A DNA stretch of 64,000 bases from JABMQB01 sp964575025 (GCA_964575025.1 CAZNPV010000017.1:1-64000); one strand, 5' to 3'; positions 24,987 through 34,501 are shown, counted from the stretch's first letter. Notes: a model not told the origin generated them from the sequence alone. A program made the numbers and translations.

Positions 24987-25775
24987 ATGGATAGTAAAGA
25001 TATAATAAAACCGGAAAACCTGGTATATGGAAAGACTCCGCTTCTGAACGATGTGGTGATGCATTATTGTCCCGGTTGTTCTCACGGGACCGCTCATAAA
25101 GTTCTTGCGGAAGTGATTGATGAAATGGGGATACAGGAAAAAACCATTGGCATTGCCCCGGTTGGGTGTGCGGTGTTTGCGTATAACTATATCGACATCG
25201 ACTGGCAGGAGGCAGCCCACGGCCGTGCACCTGCCCTGGCTACCGGTGTGGCAAGACTGAATCCTGATAAGTTTGTATTTACGTATCAGGGCGATGGGGA
25301 CCTGGCATCCATTGGTACCAGCGAAATCATCCACGCCTGCAACCGCGGCGAAAACATGATGGTGGTTTTTATTAATAACGGGATCTATGGGATGACCGGA
25401 GGACAAATGGCACCTACAACCCTTTCGGGGATGGTGACCTCAACGACTCCCGGTGGCCGCAACATCGACCTGAACGGATTCCCCCTGAGAATCACAGATA
25501 TCGTGGCTCAACTGCCCGGAACATCCTACGTAACACGCCAGTCGGTGCATACTCCGGGAGCCGTCAGGAAAATTAAAAGAGCCATGAAAAAAGCAGTTCA
25601 GAATGTACTGGATAAAAAAGGGACAACCTTTATTGAGGTGGTTTCTACCTGTAATTCAGGCTGGAAAATGACGCCTGTGGAAGCCAATGAATGGATGGAG
25701 AAAAATATGATTTCCTATTATCCGATTGGCGACCTGAAAGATAGTGTGAAAGGGGAAAAAGTATCGAACCATTAA
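24987..25775 (+). CDS. vorA: 2-oxoacid:ferredoxin oxidoreductase, beta subunit (TPP-binding)
   Basis: A 262-aa beta subunit. The CPGCSHG motif and the TPP/Mg2+ motif GDGDLASIG ... VFINNGIYGMTGGQMAPTT are clear. It binds the diphosphate end of TPP and, with the alpha subunit, forms the active site. The family's proximal cluster Cys residues may be fewer than in pyruvate oxidoreductase, since the delta subunit supplies two clusters. Confidence 0.92.
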   Translation: MDSKDIIKPENLVYGKTPLLNDVVMHYCPGCSHGTAHKVLAEVIDEMGIQEKTIGIAPVGCAVFAYNYIDIDWQEAAHGRAPALATGVARLNPDKFVFTYQGDGDLASIGTSEIIHACNRGENMMVVFINNGIYGMTGGQMAPTTLSGMVTSTTPGGRNIDLNGFPLRITDIVAQLPGTSYVTRQSVHTPGAVRKIKRAMKKAVQNVLDKKGTTFIEVVSTCNSGWKMTPVEANEWMEKNMISYYPIGDLKDSVKGEKVSNH

Positions 25776-25785
25776 AAGCAAAACA

Positions 25786-26337
25786 ATGACCGAAGAAATT
25801 ATCATAGCCGGATTTGGCGGACAGGGTGTTCTTTCCATGGGTAAAATTATTGCCTATTCAGGAATTATGGAAGATAAGGAAGTTACCTGGTTCCCGTCTT
25901 ACGGACCCGAGATGCGGGGTGGTACCGCAAACGTAACAGTGATTGTCAGCGACAGCAGGATCAGTTCACCGGTGGTGCAGGAATTTGATACCGCGATTGT
26001 TCTGAACCAGCCATCGCTGGATAAATTCGAAAAAGCTGTAAAACCAGGGGGTACGCTGATATACGACCCTAACGGAATTGTCCATCCGCCTACCCGTACC
26101 GATATTGCCATTTATAAAGTGGAAGCGACACATACCGCACTGGAAATGGGGAATCCAAAGGTTTTTAATATGATCGTTTTCGGAAGTTTTCTCAAGGTAA
26201 AACCCATTCTTTCCCTCAATAACGTGGAGAAAGGACTTGAAAAATCATTGCCCGAACGATACCATAAACTGATCCCTCTCAACCTTGAAGCCATCAAAAA
26301 AGGACAGGAGATCGTGGAAGCAGTTGCCAAATTATAA
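25786..26337 (+). CDS. vorC: 2-oxoacid:ferredoxin oxidoreductase, gamma subunit
   Basis: A 183-aa gamma subunit starting TEEIIIAGFGGQGVLSMGKI, with SYGPEMRGGTANVTVIVSD after it, the conserved opening of the POR/VOR/KOR gamma family that helps bind CoA. It closes the vorDBAC cluster, 10 nt after the beta gene. Confidence 0.92.
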   Translation: MTEEIIIAGFGGQGVLSMGKIIAYSGIMEDKEVTWFPSYGPEMRGGTANVTVIVSDSRISSPVVQEFDTAIVLNQPSLDKFEKAVKPGGTLIYDPNGIVHPPTRTDIAIYKVEATHTALEMGNPKVFNMIVFGSFLKVKPILSLNNVEKGLEKSLPERYHKLIPLNLEAIKKGQEIVEAVAKL

Positions 26338-26362
26338 TACATTTTATCTTATCTTATTTACC

Positions 26363-27067
26363 ATGAAGACAATTTTATATTTTGTTTTTTTTCTTTTCCC
26401 ATTTTTCCTGAATGCGCAAACAGGAACAAAAAACTTTATCGATGTGAATTATATTGAGGTAACCGGGCAGGCGGAGAGGGAAGTAACGCCTGATGAAATT
26501 TACCTTAAAATCAGAATCGATGAAAAAGACAACAAAGGCAGGGAAAGTCTTGAATCGCAGGAGAAACAGATGATTAAAAAGCTTGAGGAAATGGGCATTG
26601 ATGTCTCTAAGGATTTGTCTATCAAAGACTTTGTCAGCAACTTTAAGAATTACTGGTTGCGTGAAAATAAAATTTTTACCAGCAAGGAATACCAGTTGGT
26701 CACCCACGATGGAGCGATCACAGGAAAAGTTTTTCAGGAACTGGAAAAACTGGGGATTTCCAATATTACCATCGAAAAAGTAGATCACTCAAAAATTGAG
26801 GATTTCAAAAAGGAGGTAAAAGTAAAAGCCATGGTAGCTGCCAAAGAAAAAGCCGTTTCATTAGCTGAAGCAATTGGTCAGGAGGCTGGTAAAGCCATTT
26901 ATATTCAGGAGTTGAATATCAATATTTATCCGGGAAGGATGGAAGCGGTCTCGAATATTGTAATTCGAGGCACATCATCTTTATCAAAAGACTCGGACCT
27001 TCCGGATATCGAATTTGAAAAGATTCATTTGGAGTATTCTATTCTGGCACGATTTGCGTTGGAATAA
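26363..27067 (+). CDS. SIMPL-domain (DUF541) exported protein
   Basis: A 234-aa protein with a signal peptide (MKTILYFVFFLFPFFLNAQ) and the SIMPL/DUF541 fold: IEVTGQAEREVTPDEIYLKI at the start, central helices, and KVKAMVAAKEKAVSLAEAIG further on. SIMPL proteins (YggE, BP26) are periplasmic or membrane-linked and tied to oxidative stress, but their biochemical role is uncertain. The ORF extends to 26285 within vorC; the ATG at 26363 gives the signal peptide and is chosen. Confidence 0.85.
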   Translation: MKTILYFVFFLFPFFLNAQTGTKNFIDVNYIEVTGQAEREVTPDEIYLKIRIDEKDNKGRESLESQEKQMIKKLEEMGIDVSKDLSIKDFVSNFKNYWLRENKIFTSKEYQLVTHDGAITGKVFQELEKLGISNITIEKVDHSKIEDFKKEVKVKAMVAAKEKAVSLAEAIGQEAGKAIYIQELNINIYPGRMEAVSNIVIRGTSSLSKDSDLPDIEFEKIHLEYSILARFALE

Positions 27068-27165
27068 ATATTTCCGTTTCCTTTTGTGAAACCCTCCCGT
27101 AGGCGCACATTTCTTAATGTGTACCCCGGGGTTTTTCACTCATCAAATAAAACCAGGACAATCAT

Positions 27166-28047
27166 TCAGCCCTTTACCTGTTTGTAATTCCGGTATTCAA
27201 AGGGCCGGATTCCGGTTCGCTTCTCAAATCCATACAGGATTTTATCCTTCCAATTCATGGTTGTTTGTGAGGCATCGTAGGCAAATTCCCACTTTTTCTT
27301 TTCCATTATTTCTTTCATGTATTTAGGATGCGTTCCTTCAAATATCTCCAGTTTATCTACATGGTTGTAGTTAAAATCCGTACTGTCGGTGTTTTTTTTC
27401 AACCAGGTATCGTCATGCCAGAACCGGTGGAAGTAGTTTGCTTTTCTGGCCATTAACCGGGGATTTCTGGTGTATGAATAGTGGTAGATGGGGGTATCGG
27501 TTTTCACAACCTTCAGTTTTTCCCCGTTGGATTTTTTCCCATAGTTCCTGAATCCCTGTGAATCTTTGTATGCCCTGATATTTCCTGTATTTTTAAACGC
27601 TCTGATTTCGAAACGATGGGTTCTTCTGGTATTCCGGATGTGCTGGTAATCTCCCCAGAAGTGCAGGAAAGGAAAAAGCAGTCCGTCCACTTTTTTATTT
27701 GAATTTACCGTTTTTATTGTATCTGCTATTTTTTGCTGATCGTTTTCGTGCAAAACTTCATCTACCTGGAGATGGAAGGCCCAGTCGCCGGAGATGTTTG
27801 CCAGTGCCAAATCCGATTGTTCGGCAAATATTTTTCCGTTTTCACGGAGGGACTCGTCCCAGACCGTATCGATTATTCTTATTTTCGGATTTTTCAGGGT
27901 TGAGACAGCCTCCCGGGTTCCGTCTTCGGAATCCCCTACGACCACCACCAGTTCATCCACCAGCGGGAGGAGGGAATGTATGGAAGCCAGGAATGGATAT
28001 CCGTAGGCGAATCCGTTACGAACGTATGTAAAACCACTGATTTGCAT
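27166..28047 (-). CDS. Glycosyltransferase family 2 protein
   Basis: A 293-aa cytoplasmic GT-A glycosyltransferase. It opens with ISGFTYVRNGFAYGYPFLAS, continues with DELVVVVGDSEDGTREAV (the nucleotide-sugar binding part), and has a DxD-like metal site in HLQVDEVLHEND. These match the small family-2 enzymes that process surface glycans. The acceptor is unknown and no other glycan genes are adjacent. The ATG at 28047 precedes the first beta strand; an upstream ATG at 28119 would add an unrelated leader. Confidence 0.8.
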   Translation of the reverse strand: MQISGFTYVRNGFAYGYPFLASIHSLLPLVDELVVVVGDSEDGTREAVSTLKNPKIRIIDTVWDESLRENGKIFAEQSDLALANISGDWAFHLQVDEVLHENDQQKIADTIKTVNSNKKVDGLLFPFLHFWGDYQHIRNTRRTHRFEIRAFKNTGNIRAYKDSQGFRNYGKKSNGEKLKVVKTDTPIYHYSYTRNPRLMARKANYFHRFWHDDTWLKKNTDSTDFNYNHVDKLEIFEGTHPKYMKEIMEKKKWEFAYDASQTTMNWKDKILYGFEKRTGIRPFEYRNYKQVKG

Positions 28048-28197
28048 TTTTCGCAAAATCTGCTGTAAAAATAGCAAGCTCTTTTTTAAAAAAGGAGAAG
28101 ATCCCCGGAAACTGTTCATTTTTTTTTTCTGTTTGTTGTTTTGTATTAATTTCGTTCAGAAATAATTTAACTTGAATCCATCTAAACTAAGATTATT

Positions 28198-29919
28198 ATG
28201 AAGAAAGAAAACCATCTGCGCAGTTCCGAATGGTTTGGTAAGAATGACAAAATGGGTTTTGTTCATCGGAGCTGGTTTCGTAACCAGGGGCATCCCGACC
28301 AGATGTTCCGTGGGAAGCCTGTTATAGGTATTTGTAACACGTGGTCGGATCTAACTCCGTGCAACGGTCATTTGCGTGAATTTGCAGAGATTGTGAAGCG
28401 GGGTGTTTACGAAGCTGGCGGATTTCCATTGGAATTTCCGGTTATGTCGCTTGGTGAGACCGTTATGAAACCAACCACCATGCTTTGGAGGAATCTGGTC
28501 AGCATCGATGTGGAAGAGTCGATCCGCGCGAATCCGCTGGACGGCATTGTACTCCTCAACGGGTGTGATAAAACGGTCCCTTCAACCCTTATGGGAGCAG
28601 CCAGTGTTGATCTGCCAACCATAGTGGTTCCCGGCGGGCCGATGCTGAACGGGAAACTGAGAGGGAAAGATATTGGTTCCGGTACCTTTACATGGCAACT
28701 CTCAGAAGGATTGAAATCCGGCACATTATCCACCGAAGACCTGATAGAAGCAGAAGTATGTATGTCAAGGAGCCAGGGTCATTGCATGACTATGGGGACA
28801 GCTTCTTCACTGGCGACCATGGTTGAAACTCTTGGATTAACCCTGCCCGGGGCTTCGGCCATCCCGGCTGTCGATTCACGGAAAAAAGTGATGGCTCACC
28901 TATCAGGAAACAGGATTGTGGAAATGGTGAAGGAGAACTTAAAAATGTCGGACATTTTAACGAGGAAAGCATTTGAAAACGCCATCAAAGTAAATTCAGC
29001 CGTTGGGGGTTCAACGAATATCGTGGTTCACATGATTGCTCTTGCCCGCCGTATCGGTGTTAACCTTGATCTGGATGATTTTGATAACCTGGGCAGCAGG
29101 TTGCCCTTGCTCTTAAATTTGATGCCTTCAGGGGAATACCTTATGGAAGACTACTTTTATGCCGGAGGGCTGCCTGTAATTATTGACCAGATGAGAGAAT
29201 TACTTAATACAGATGCTATAACGGTTAATGGTAAAAGTTTAGGGGAGAATTGCAAAGGAGCTCCCTGTTATGACCGCAAGGTGATCGCCCCGTTGGATAA
29301 ACCGTTCAAAGAGAAGGCAGGAATTGCTGTACTAAAAGGCAACCTCTGTGAAAAAGGGGCTGTGATAAAACCTTCAGCCACATCAGGGAAGCTTTTAAAG
29401 CACCGGGGCAGGGCGGTGGTCTTTGAAACCATTGAAGATTACCATGCAAGGATCGATGATCCTGATCTTGATATTGATGAAAGCTGCGTTATGGTGTTGA
29501 AAGGGGTGGGTCCGGTTGGTTATCCGGGAATGCCCGAAGTGGGAAATATGGAACTTCCTGAAAAGCTAATAAAAAAAGGAGTGAAAGATATGGTACGTAT
29601 CTCCGACGGCCGGATGAGTGGTACGGCCTATGGGACCGTAGTATTGCATATATCTCCTGAATCAGCTGTCGGAGGAACGCTGGCATTGGTGCAGAATGGT
29701 GATATGATCGAACTGGATGTTCCAAACCGCACCCTGACCCTGAAAGTTACAGACGAGGAACTGGAAAAACGCCGGAAAGCCTGGAGACCTCCGGAACAGG
29801 AAGCTGCAAGGGGCTATGTGAAGATATTCGTGGAACATGTGGAACAGGCTGAAAAAGGCTGTGATTTTGATTTCCTGACCGGGGGCTCCGGTTCTGAAGT
29901 GACCCGCGAACCGCATTAG
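28198..29919 (+). CDS. IlvD/Edd-family sugar-acid (aldonate) dehydratase
   Basis: A 573-aa dehydratase of the [2Fe-2S] sugar-acid branch of IlvD/Edd, which turns aldonates such as L-arabinonate, D-xylonate or D-gluconate into 2-keto-3-deoxy acids. Cluster ligands match the R. leguminosarum arabinonate dehydratase pattern: Cys55 (LTPCNGH), Cys123 (NGCDKTVP, with Lys125 as the likely carbamylated lysine), Cys196 (SQGHCMTMG). The catalytic Ser474 lies in GRMSGTAYG. It is distinct from the true dihydroxy-acid dehydratase at 45303. A GntP permease gene starts 10 nt later, supporting a sugar-acid role over isoleucine/valine synthesis. Confidence 0.88.
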   Translation: MKKENHLRSSEWFGKNDKMGFVHRSWFRNQGHPDQMFRGKPVIGICNTWSDLTPCNGHLREFAEIVKRGVYEAGGFPLEFPVMSLGETVMKPTTMLWRNLVSIDVEESIRANPLDGIVLLNGCDKTVPSTLMGAASVDLPTIVVPGGPMLNGKLRGKDIGSGTFTWQLSEGLKSGTLSTEDLIEAEVCMSRSQGHCMTMGTASSLATMVETLGLTLPGASAIPAVDSRKKVMAHLSGNRIVEMVKENLKMSDILTRKAFENAIKVNSAVGGSTNIVVHMIALARRIGVNLDLDDFDNLGSRLPLLLNLMPSGEYLMEDYFYAGGLPVIIDQMRELLNTDAITVNGKSLGENCKGAPCYDRKVIAPLDKPFKEKAGIAVLKGNLCEKGAVIKPSATSGKLLKHRGRAVVFETIEDYHARIDDPDLDIDESCVMVLKGVGPVGYPGMPEVGNMELPEKLIKKGVKDMVRISDGRMSGTAYGTVVLHISPESAVGGTLALVQNGDMIELDVPNRTLTLKVTDEELEKRRKAWRPPEQEAARGYVKIFVEHVEQAEKGCDFDFLTGGSGSEVTREPH

Positions 29920-29929
29920 CAAACCGATT

Positions 29930-31264
29930 ATGCTGATTCTCCTGATCTTTGTACTGACGATCCTGTTTATCGTTGTAACGTGCACCCGGTTTAAGGTGCA
30001 TCCGTTTTTATCACTGCTTGCAGGGGCTTTCCTGTTTGGTCTGTTTTCAGGAATGCCGCTCAACGAAGTTCTGGAATCCGTAAACAGCGGTTTCGGGGGA
30101 ACAATCGGCAACATAGGGATTATTATCGTTGCCGGAATAATTATTGGTGCCTTTCTTGAAAATTCAGGAGGGGCCCGGGCTCTTGCCAACGGGGTTCTAA
30201 AAGTAGTAGGGAAAAAACGCGTTCACACTGCTATGGGGATCATCGGGTACATCGTTTCCATACCGGTTTTTGCCGATAGCGGCTTTGTGATCCTTTCATC
30301 CCTGAACAGAGCCCTCACAAAAAAAGCAAAACTTTCGCTTGCGGGTACTGCTGTTGCGTTGTCTCTGGGATTAACAGCGACCCATACCATGGTTCCGCCA
30401 ACACCCGGACCCATTGCTGCTGCAGGGATTATTTCAGCCGATCTGGGACAGGTCATTCTTCTGGGAGTTGTTTCCAGCCTTTTCGGCTTACTGGTTGCCA
30501 TTCCTTATTCAAAATATACAGGAAAAAAAATATGGATTGATCCGGAAATTAAATTTGCGGATGAAGAAAAACCTCATCCGGAAGATTACCAGCCTTCGCT
30601 TATAAAATCTCTTTTGCCTATTCTCATTCCCATTATTCTGATCGTTTTTCGTTCCATTGCTGATTATCCGACACACCCGTTTGGCGAGAAACGGGCCAGT
30701 GAGATCATCTCTTTCCTTGGGAATCCGGTTACAGCCCTTTTTATTGGAGTTTTCATTTCTTTTTTTTTACCACGGAAATTTAATAAGGAGATGCTGAGTA
30801 CCTCAGGGTGGGTGGGTGACGCCTTACGATCAGCCGCTATCATCATTCTGATTACCGGAGCCGGAGGGGCTTTCGGGAAAGTTTTACAAAATTCAGACCT
30901 GGCATTTCTCCTGGGACAGCACATCCGGGAAACCGGGCTTGGCCTGTGGTTGCCCTTCCTGATTGCTTTTACCCTGAAAACAGCGCAGGGATCCTCCACC
31001 GTTGCCATTATTACAGCCGCATCGATAGTGGCTCCGCTTTTACCGGTTATGGGATTCGATACAGAAATATCGAAAGCCATGGTTGTGATTGCGATAGGTG
31101 CAGGTGCAGCTTTTGTTTCGCATGCAAACGACAGTTTTTTCTGGGTGGTAACCCAAATGAGCAGTATGAATGTGAAACAGGGTTACCGGACACATAGCCT
31201 GGGAACGGTGATCCTGGGATTATCTTCCATGATATTCCTTTCTATTCTGAATCTCTTTGTGTAA
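29930..31264 (+). CDS. GntP family permease (gluconate/sugar-acid:H+ symporter)
   Basis: A 444-aa inner-membrane transporter with about 12 hydrophobic segments. GntP hallmarks are NSGFGGTIGNIGIIIVAGII near the start, THTMVPPTPGPIAAAG in the middle and GAGGAFGKVLQNSDLAF and KTAQGSSTVAIITAASIV near the end. It likely imports the aldonate used by the dehydratase immediately upstream. Neither a 2-keto-3-deoxy-aldonate kinase nor an aldolase is in the cluster, so the pathway must be finished elsewhere. Confidence 0.9.
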   Translation: MLILLIFVLTILFIVVTCTRFKVHPFLSLLAGAFLFGLFSGMPLNEVLESVNSGFGGTIGNIGIIIVAGIIIGAFLENSGGARALANGVLKVVGKKRVHTAMGIIGYIVSIPVFADSGFVILSSLNRALTKKAKLSLAGTAVALSLGLTATHTMVPPTPGPIAAAGIISADLGQVILLGVVSSLFGLLVAIPYSKYTGKKIWIDPEIKFADEEKPHPEDYQPSLIKSLLPILIPIILIVFRSIADYPTHPFGEKRASEIISFLGNPVTALFIGVFISFFLPRKFNKEMLSTSGWVGDALRSAAIIILITGAGGAFGKVLQNSDLAFLLGQHIRETGLGLWLPFLIAFTLKTAQGSSTVAIITAASIVAPLLPVMGFDTEISKAMVVIAIGAGAAFVSHANDSFFWVVTQMSSMNVKQGYRTHSLGTVILGLSSMIFLSILNLFV

Positions 31265-31362
31265 GATGAGAACGGAAACCGGATACAAATCGATCTTGCC
31301 GTGGAAGTATTTTTTAATGTTTCGGTTAAAATTTATTTTTGTAGTCTGGATGGATAAAAAAT

Positions 31363-31932
31363 TTGAGACAGGTGATAAAGAAATTAATCAGTAAAACAGA
31401 AGCAATTTTGCTGTCGCCCCAGAAATTCTGGGCCGGAGAAAAAGAAACCCTATACGGGCGATGGATGCTTGTGTTCCGTTTCTACCTTCCTCTGACAGGG
31501 GTTGCATCATTGGCTGTTTTTATTGGTGCCTGGATTGGAAGCCACCCCTTCTATATCGGATATGCCTTGTTAAAAGCACTGAGGGAATTGGTTTTATTTA
31601 CCCTGCTTTATTATGTGTCAATCTTTATAGTCAACCAGCTTCTTCCGGTCTTTGAGGGGCAGAAGAACCTTCCGGTAGTTCGGAAACTGGTAGTTTTCTC
31701 CTTAATGCCTTATTTGTTAATATCTGTAATCACCGGATTGTTTCCGGCCATGTATGTGTTGGAAATACTGGGACTTTACAGTGTGTACCTTTTCTATGCC
31801 GGAGTTCGGGAACTGATTTTTCTTCCCGGGAAGAAACAGACACAATTTATCCTGGTTTCGGTTTTACTTTGCTTATGTGTGTTTGGTTTTCTGAGTGTTT
31901 TGCTATGGAAAATTTTTGTTGCGTATTACTAA
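31363..31932 (+). CDS. Yip1-family membrane protein
   Basis: A protein of about 189 aa with roughly five hydrophobic helices and the short N-terminal motif SPQKFWAGEKE, as seen in bacterial Yip1-domain proteins; the function is unknown. No ATG fits: the candidates are TTG at 31363 and GTG at 31372, both just upstream of VIKKLIS. A TATTTTTG box at 31334-31341 is a plausible -7 element. smpB begins 2 nt after its stop, so the two are co-transcribed. Confidence 0.65.
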   Translation: MRQVIKKLISKTEAILLSPQKFWAGEKETLYGRWMLVFRFYLPLTGVASLAVFIGAWIGSHPFYIGYALLKALRELVLFTLLYYVSIFIVNQLLPVFEGQKNLPVVRKLVVFSLMPYLLISVITGLFPAMYVLEILGLYSVYLFYAGVRELIFLPGKKQTQFILVSVLLCLCVFGFLSVLLWKIFVAYY

Positions 31933-31933
31933 A

Positions 31934-32392
31934 ATGGGAAAAAAGAAAACAAATATCAACATTAAAAACCGCAAAGCATCCTTTGAATATGAACTGCTGG
32001 AACGTTATGATGCAGGGATGCAGCTGGTTGGTACAGAGATTAAATCCATCCGGAACGGCAAAGCAAACCTTTCCGATTCGTATTGCCGGTTTTTTGGGAG
32101 CGAACTGTATGTCAGGAACCTGCATATTTCTGAATATGAAATGGGCACGCATTTCAATCATGAAGCCAAACGCGATCGCAAGCTTTTGTTGACGAAAAAA
32201 GAACTTCGAAAGCTTGACAGAAAGATTCAGGAATCGGGGCTGACGCTTATTCCGGTAAGGCTCTATATCAATGAAAAGGGACTGGCAAAGCTGGAAATTG
32301 CACTGGCCCGTGGGAAAAAGACGTACGATAAACGGGAAACCATAAAGAAGAAAGATACCCAACGCGATATGGAAAGGCTGATGAGGTCTTAA
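31934..32392 (+). CDS. smpB: SsrA-binding protein SmpB
   Basis: SmpB (152 aa) binds tmRNA and rescues stalled ribosomes. Family signatures are NRKASFEYELLERYDAGMQL, then GTEIKSIRNGKANLSDSYCR and the C-terminal basic tail with ARGKKTYDKRETIKKKDTQR. The ATG at 31934 gives the normal N-terminus; an in-frame ATG at 31895 lies inside the previous gene. The last bases overlap the end of the convergent phosphatase gene by 4 nt. Confidence 0.95.
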   Translation: MGKKKTNINIKNRKASFEYELLERYDAGMQLVGTEIKSIRNGKANLSDSYCRFFGSELYVRNLHISEYEMGTHFNHEAKRDRKLLLTKKELRKLDRKIQESGLTLIPVRLYINEKGLAKLEIALARGKKTYDKRETIKKKDTQRDMERLMRS

Positions 32393-33591
32393 ACAAAGTC
32401 TGCCCGGACCTCCTTGAAGAATTTTTTTTCCAGCAGGTTGATCAGTCTTTTTGCAACCACTCGGCGTATTTCCAGTTCCACCGGTTGATCGGGATCCATA
32501 TGGGCCCAGTTAATCCGTGTACCGACAATGACATGGATTATATCGTGGTTTAGCAGCAGTCGTACCAGGTCATCGGCAGGTGTATTTCCCAGGCTGGTTT
32601 CAGCGGTATAATTCTCCAGTATTTCCTGGGCTTTGCTAATGGTTAGCAATCCTTCGGTTACGAGTTCAAATCCTTCCATTTCGGCTTTGGGAGGCTGTGT
32701 GGCATCCCGGAAGCCATCGGTTGTCGTTAAGGTAAGGCCCAGTTCACGGGCAACGATTTCAGCTGTTGTGCCCCCGCAAATCGCTTTTTCCCCTTTAAAT
32801 TCCTTAATCTGATTCACTATGCCCGGGTCTTTTACTTTATAGAAAGGAGGACCTGTGATCAGCATAAAATTCCGGGGTTCCCGAAAATAGATCACGCCAC
32901 AACTGGAATCGTCGATCAGACTGAAACGGTCGTTTTGGTATGCCTGGTTGATTATTTTGCGTGCCAGTTTGTTTGCTGCTATCTCCGGTTGTCTTTTAAT
33001 CTGTCCGATTACAAATTCTGCCAGACGCACCTGTCCCCAGCCCATGGGGTAGCGGCTACTGCCTAATCCTGACTGCGTAATGCCATCGGTAAAGAAAATG
33101 ATCCGATCCTCTTTTTGGGCAACAAACTCACGGCATCGCAACATTTTACCGGTATTTTCCATGCCCCTGACTTCCAGCAGATATTCCCTGGTTTGTAAAA
33201 TCGTATCTTTTCGCAGAATAATTACGGGGGGATTGTCGTAATTGATGATCCGTACCTGACCGTCGTTTTCAATTTCGATCAATGTAAACGTTGCATAATT
33301 CTCTTTCCCATCGCTGCTTTTTGGGAGGGCGTGCATAATAATCCGTGCGGCTATTTCCGGTTTGGTGTGGAATGTGGAATAATTAACTGCCATCGTCGCG
33401 GTAAGCGTTGCCAGTACATTGGCTTTGATTCCATGGCCGATCCCATCGCTGAGCACAAGAATCCTGCGTCCCTCTTTTTTAATTACCTGTGAGTTGAAAA
33501 CGTCACCACAGGCAATTTCATTCTCAGGATGTTTTTGCTGAAAATCGATCTCTACATGATACCCATGGACCGGGTTATTCTTCATCACCAT
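32389..33591 (-). CDS. SpoIIE-type (PP2C) phosphatase linked to the hydrogenase operon
   Basis: A 400-aa protein. The N-terminal ~230 residues are a SpoIIE/PP2C phosphatase with metal-binding Asp in VLSDGIGHGIKANVLA and FFTDGITQSG, and a third acidic site in SLIDDSSCG. The C-terminal ~170 residues (FMLITGPPFYKVKDPGIVNQ, then GGTTAEIVARELG) form a second domain known from phosphatases encoded near [FeFe] hydrogenases of Clostridia and Thermotogae; its role is unclear. It overlaps the PAS gene by 17 nt and diverges from hydrogenase genes starting at 34635, so a redox- or H2-linked switch is plausible but unproven. Confidence 0.8.
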   Translation of the reverse strand: MVMKNNPVHGYHVEIDFQQKHPENEIACGDVFNSQVIKKEGRRILVLSDGIGHGIKANVLATLTATMAVNYSTFHTKPEIAARIIMHALPKSSDGKENYATFTLIEIENDGQVRIINYDNPPVIILRKDTILQTREYLLEVRGMENTGKMLRCREFVAQKEDRIIFFTDGITQSGLGSSRYPMGWGQVRLAEFVIGQIKRQPEIAANKLARKIINQAYQNDRFSLIDDSSCGVIYFREPRNFMLITGPPFYKVKDPGIVNQIKEFKGEKAICGGTTAEIVARELGLTLTTTDGFRDATQPPKAEMEGFELVTEGLLTISKAQEILENYTAETSLGNTPADDLVRLLLNHDIIHVIVGTRINWAHMDPDQPVELEIRRVVAKRLINLLEKKFFKEVRADFV

Positions 33592-34501
33592 ATTGATACG
33601 ATTGAATAATGGAGTTCAGTAATTCTTCAACCTGCGAAGCATTTTCACCCAGCAAATAGGCGATCTTCTGTACCGTGTTGATGTTTTGTTTATTGATCTT
33701 TCTGGCTCGTTTGATAATTTCATCACGAACAAGCATGGGAGCCGACATATCACGGATCACAGCACCTACAACTTTCTGTTTGTAAAGGGTTATCACGGAA
33801 ACATGAAGAAGTTTATTCAGATATCTAAGGTCGCGCTCCAGGCTTTTCTCTCCGGAATCAATCAGATTCGATAGCATTTTAAAAATGACATCGGGTACAA
33901 TGCTTGGTGCATCAGCACCCCGAAGTCCGGGAATCGTTTCAAACGTACTCAATGTTTCTTCACCCATAAGAGCTGCAAAACTCTCGTTTGATTCAATGAT
34001 CTTAAAATCTTTGTTTACAATAACTATTCCTACTGAAATTTTCTGAAGCATCTGGGATGAGATCACCATCGCTTCTTTTGCTTGTTTCAACCTGTTTTCT
34101 GCTTTTTTCCGGTCGGTTATGTTAAAAACAGATCCGACGATCCCAATAATGCTTTCTTCACTATCCCGGATTACCGCTTTATTAAAAACCACTTCATGAG
34201 CCACTCCGTCATTGGTCCGGAATTTGGATTCATAGATTTGGTTTACAGGGTTTTCCATTAACTCCTTGTCCCGGGTGGAATAGATGTCTGCCATCTCTCT
34301 GGAGTGTACCTCATATACCGACTTTCCGATGATTTGATCCCTGGTTAAACCCACCAGCTTTTCATGGGCTGTATTGCACAACATGTAAACTCCTTTTGTA
34401 TCACGGTAAAAAATCGGGATCGGAAGGGCATCAATGATTTTCTGATGTAACTCCAGGTCCTCAGCATGGCTGGAGTGCAGAAAATTTGTATTGCGTTCCA
34501 T
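33575..34501 (-). CDS. PAS-domain sensor protein without a kinase domain
   Basis: A 308-aa protein with an N-terminal PAS/PAC domain (DALPIPIFYRDTKGVYMLCN, residues ~25-140), a second PAS-like region (VGIVIVNKDFKIIESNESF, ~155-250), and a C-terminal helical tail (INKQNINTVQKIAYLLGENA) that may be an output or dimer region. No histidine kinase, GGDEF or HTH part exists. It is co-transcribed with the phosphatase after it. It presumably senses redox state, H2 or iron-sulfur status and controls the phosphatase, similar to PAS/phosphatase pairs near bifurcating hydrogenases. Confidence 0.75.
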   Translation of the reverse strand: MERNTNFLHSSHAEDLELHQKIIDALPIPIFYRDTKGVYMLCNTAHEKLVGLTRDQIIGKSVYEVHSREMADIYSTRDKELMENPVNQIYESKFRTNDGVAHEVVFNKAVIRDSEESIIGIVGSVFNITDRKKAENRLKQAKEAMVISSQMLQKISVGIVIVNKDFKIIESNESFAALMGEETLSTFETIPGLRGADAPSIVPDVIFKMLSNLIDSGEKSLERDLRYLNKLLHVSVITLYKQKVVGAVIRDMSAPMLVRDEIIKRARKINKQNINTVQKIAYLLGENASQVEELLNSIIQSYQYGDEE

